A stretch of 64,000 nucleotides of DNA from Alviniconcha marisindica (Eukaryota > Mollusca > Gastropoda > Provannidae), in NCBI GenBank assembly GCA_018857735.1, contig JABMCL010002397.1, positions 33,501 to 97,500 on the forward strand, written 5' to 3'. The notes under the pieces are model-generated. The model worked only from the letters and a program-made list of their open reading frames with translations, did no database searches and had not been told where the DNA came from. Shown here piece after piece: positions 62,480 through 64,000 of this stretch (the stretch's first letter is position 1; every line of letters starts with the position of its first letter). The translations under genes and the position numbers were made by a program.

Positions 62480-63575
62480 GTGATAGAGCGTGTCTAGGTA
62501 TGTCAGTGTGTGCCGTCTTGTGTAGATCAGTGTGTGTGACAACGATGTATCGTAACGTCGTGTGTAGATCAGTGTGTGTGACAACGTTAACAATGTATGT
62601 GTGCCGTCGTGTGTACATCGATGTGTGCTGTCGTCATGTGTAGATCAGTGTGTGCTGTCGTCGTGTGTAGATCAGTGTGTGTGACAATGATGTATCGAGA
62701 CGTCGTGTGTAGATCAGTGTGTGTGATAACGATGTATTGTGACGTCGTGTGTAGATCAGTGTGTGCTGTCGTCGTGTGTAGATTAGTGTGTGCTGTTGTC
62801 ATGTGTAGATCAGTGTGTGCTGTCGTCGTGTGTAGATCAGTGTGTGCTGTCGTCGTGTGTAGATCAGTGTGTGTGACAACGATGTATTGTGACGTCGTGT
62901 GTAGATCAGTGTGTGTGACAACGATGTATGTGTGCCGTCGTCGTGTGTAGATCAGTGTGTGCTGTCGTCGTGTGCAGATCAGTGTGTGCTGTCGTCGTGT
63001 GTAGATCAGTGTGTGCCGTCGTCGTGTGTAGATCAGTGTGTGCCGTCGTCGTGTGTAGATCAGTGTGTGCTGTCGTCGTGTGTAGATCAGTTTGTGTGAC
63101 AACGATGTATTGTGACGTCGTGTGTAGATCAGTGTGTGTGACAACGATGTATGTGTGCCGTCGTCGTGTGTAGATCAGTGTGTGTTGTCGTCGTGTGCAG
63201 ATCAGTGTGTGCCGTCGTCGTGTGTAGATCAGTGTGTGTGACAACGATGTATGGGTGTCGTCGTGTGTACATCGATGTGTGCTGTCGTCATGTGTAGATC
63301 AGTGTGTGCTGTCCGTCGTGTGTAGATCAGTGTGTGTGACAACGATGTATTGTGACGTCGTGTGTAGATCAGTGTATGTGACAACGATGTATTGTGACGT
63401 CGTGTGTAGATCAGTGTATGTGACAACGATGTATGTGTGCCGTAGTTTGTAGATCAGTGTGTGCTGTCCGTCATGTGTAGATCAGTGTGTGCTGTCCGTC
63501 ATGTGTAGATCAGTGTGTGCTGTCCGTCATGTGTAGATCAGTGTGTGTTAAAACGATGTATGCGTGACGTCGTGT
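62480..63575. repeat. 27/40-bp composite minisatellite
   Basis: Two unit types share gtgtgtagatcagtgtgtg: a 27-bp form with ctgtcgtc and a roughly 40-bp form with acaacgatgtattgtgacgt. Forms alternate in blocks, which indicates higher-order duplication. Confidence 0.94.
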
Positions 63576-63787
63576 ACGGCTTGTAAAAGCCGCGCTGGTG
63601 CGCGCATAATTATGTGTGTGTGTGGGGGGCGACAGTGTTAGTATCACATTGTGACGCAAGGTGTGCATCAGTCACAGTTTAGTTCAATTCAGTTCAGTTC
63701 AAGATGGTATTTATGCGCTCAGAAAAGCCCATGTGCGCTCCACCCCGTCTCTCAGAAGTTTCTCCAACGTTACCTTTGAAACGGTCA

Positions 63788-63792
<5 letters not shown>

Positions 63793-63836
<44 letters not shown>

Positions 63837-63870
63837 CTCTCCCCCCCCCCCCCCCAACGGTGTGTGTGTG
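63793..63870. repeat. (CT)n, poly-C and (GT)n tract
   Basis: CT run, 17 C and a short GT run close to the right edge. Nothing recognised in the remaining sequence to 64000. Confidence 0.95.
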
Positions 63871-64000
63871 TGTGTGACACTGAGACACATTACACCAAGC
63901 CTGAATCTTCTATAGTATACATGCGTGAGAAACTGGCACAGCCCTGCATCTGTTACAGCCATGCCGATAAGCGCAGACCCGACCGTGACCGCTGTTCCAC

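Overview
This is a eukaryotic nuclear window, most likely from a marine mollusc and probably a gastropod. The evidence is small exons in GT-AG introns, three conserved animal housekeeping genes, very dense AC/GT microsatellites and minisatellites, and several invertebrate-type LINE, SINE and DNA-transposon remnants. The species assignment is inference; the gene identities are firm because whole exons match known families and reading frames join in phase.

Layout. (1) 110-14348, minus strand: the 5' half of cytosolic leucyl-tRNA synthetase (LARS1), 13 coding exons from the ATG to about residue 541; the rest lies beyond the left edge. One exon (10511-10592) carries a 1-base insertion. (2) 13.9-19.6 kb: a divergent intergenic region holding SINE copies, a broken LINE reverse transcriptase (15.4-17.1 kb) and three copies of its 3' tail. 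(3) 19695-35127, plus strand: a complete 13-exon ETFDH (electron-transfer flavoprotein:ubiquinone oxidoreductase), 612 aa with no frame break. (4) 35.1-47.6 kb: 3' UTR and gene-poor sequence with tandem arrays. (5) 47786-53904, minus strand: a complete 3-exon PGRMC1/2-type haem-binding cytochrome-b5-like protein, 207 aa, with two DNA-transposon remnants in intron 1 and a very homogeneous 42-bp array in intron 2. (6) 54-64 kb: no recognisable gene; a 250-bp hairpin, long GT/CA, CT and poly-C tracts, a LINE C-terminal fragment, SINEs and three further tandem arrays.

The three genes are not a pathway: LARS1 charges tRNA-Leu in the cytosol, ETFDH passes electrons from matrix flavoproteins to ubiquinone, and PGRMC is an ER/mitochondria-associated haem protein.

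The most unusual feature is the relation between minisatellites and splice sites. At least eight exon boundaries in LARS1 and ETFDH have a short segment spanning the junction (a few to about 50 exon bases, the GT or AG, and flanking intron) copied in tandem from 2-3 up to about 35 times. The introns therefore carry ladders of near-perfect decoy splice sites. For two of these (LARS1 exon 12 acceptor, ETFDH exon 10 donor) using a copy would keep the reading frame open and add 12n or 35 residues.
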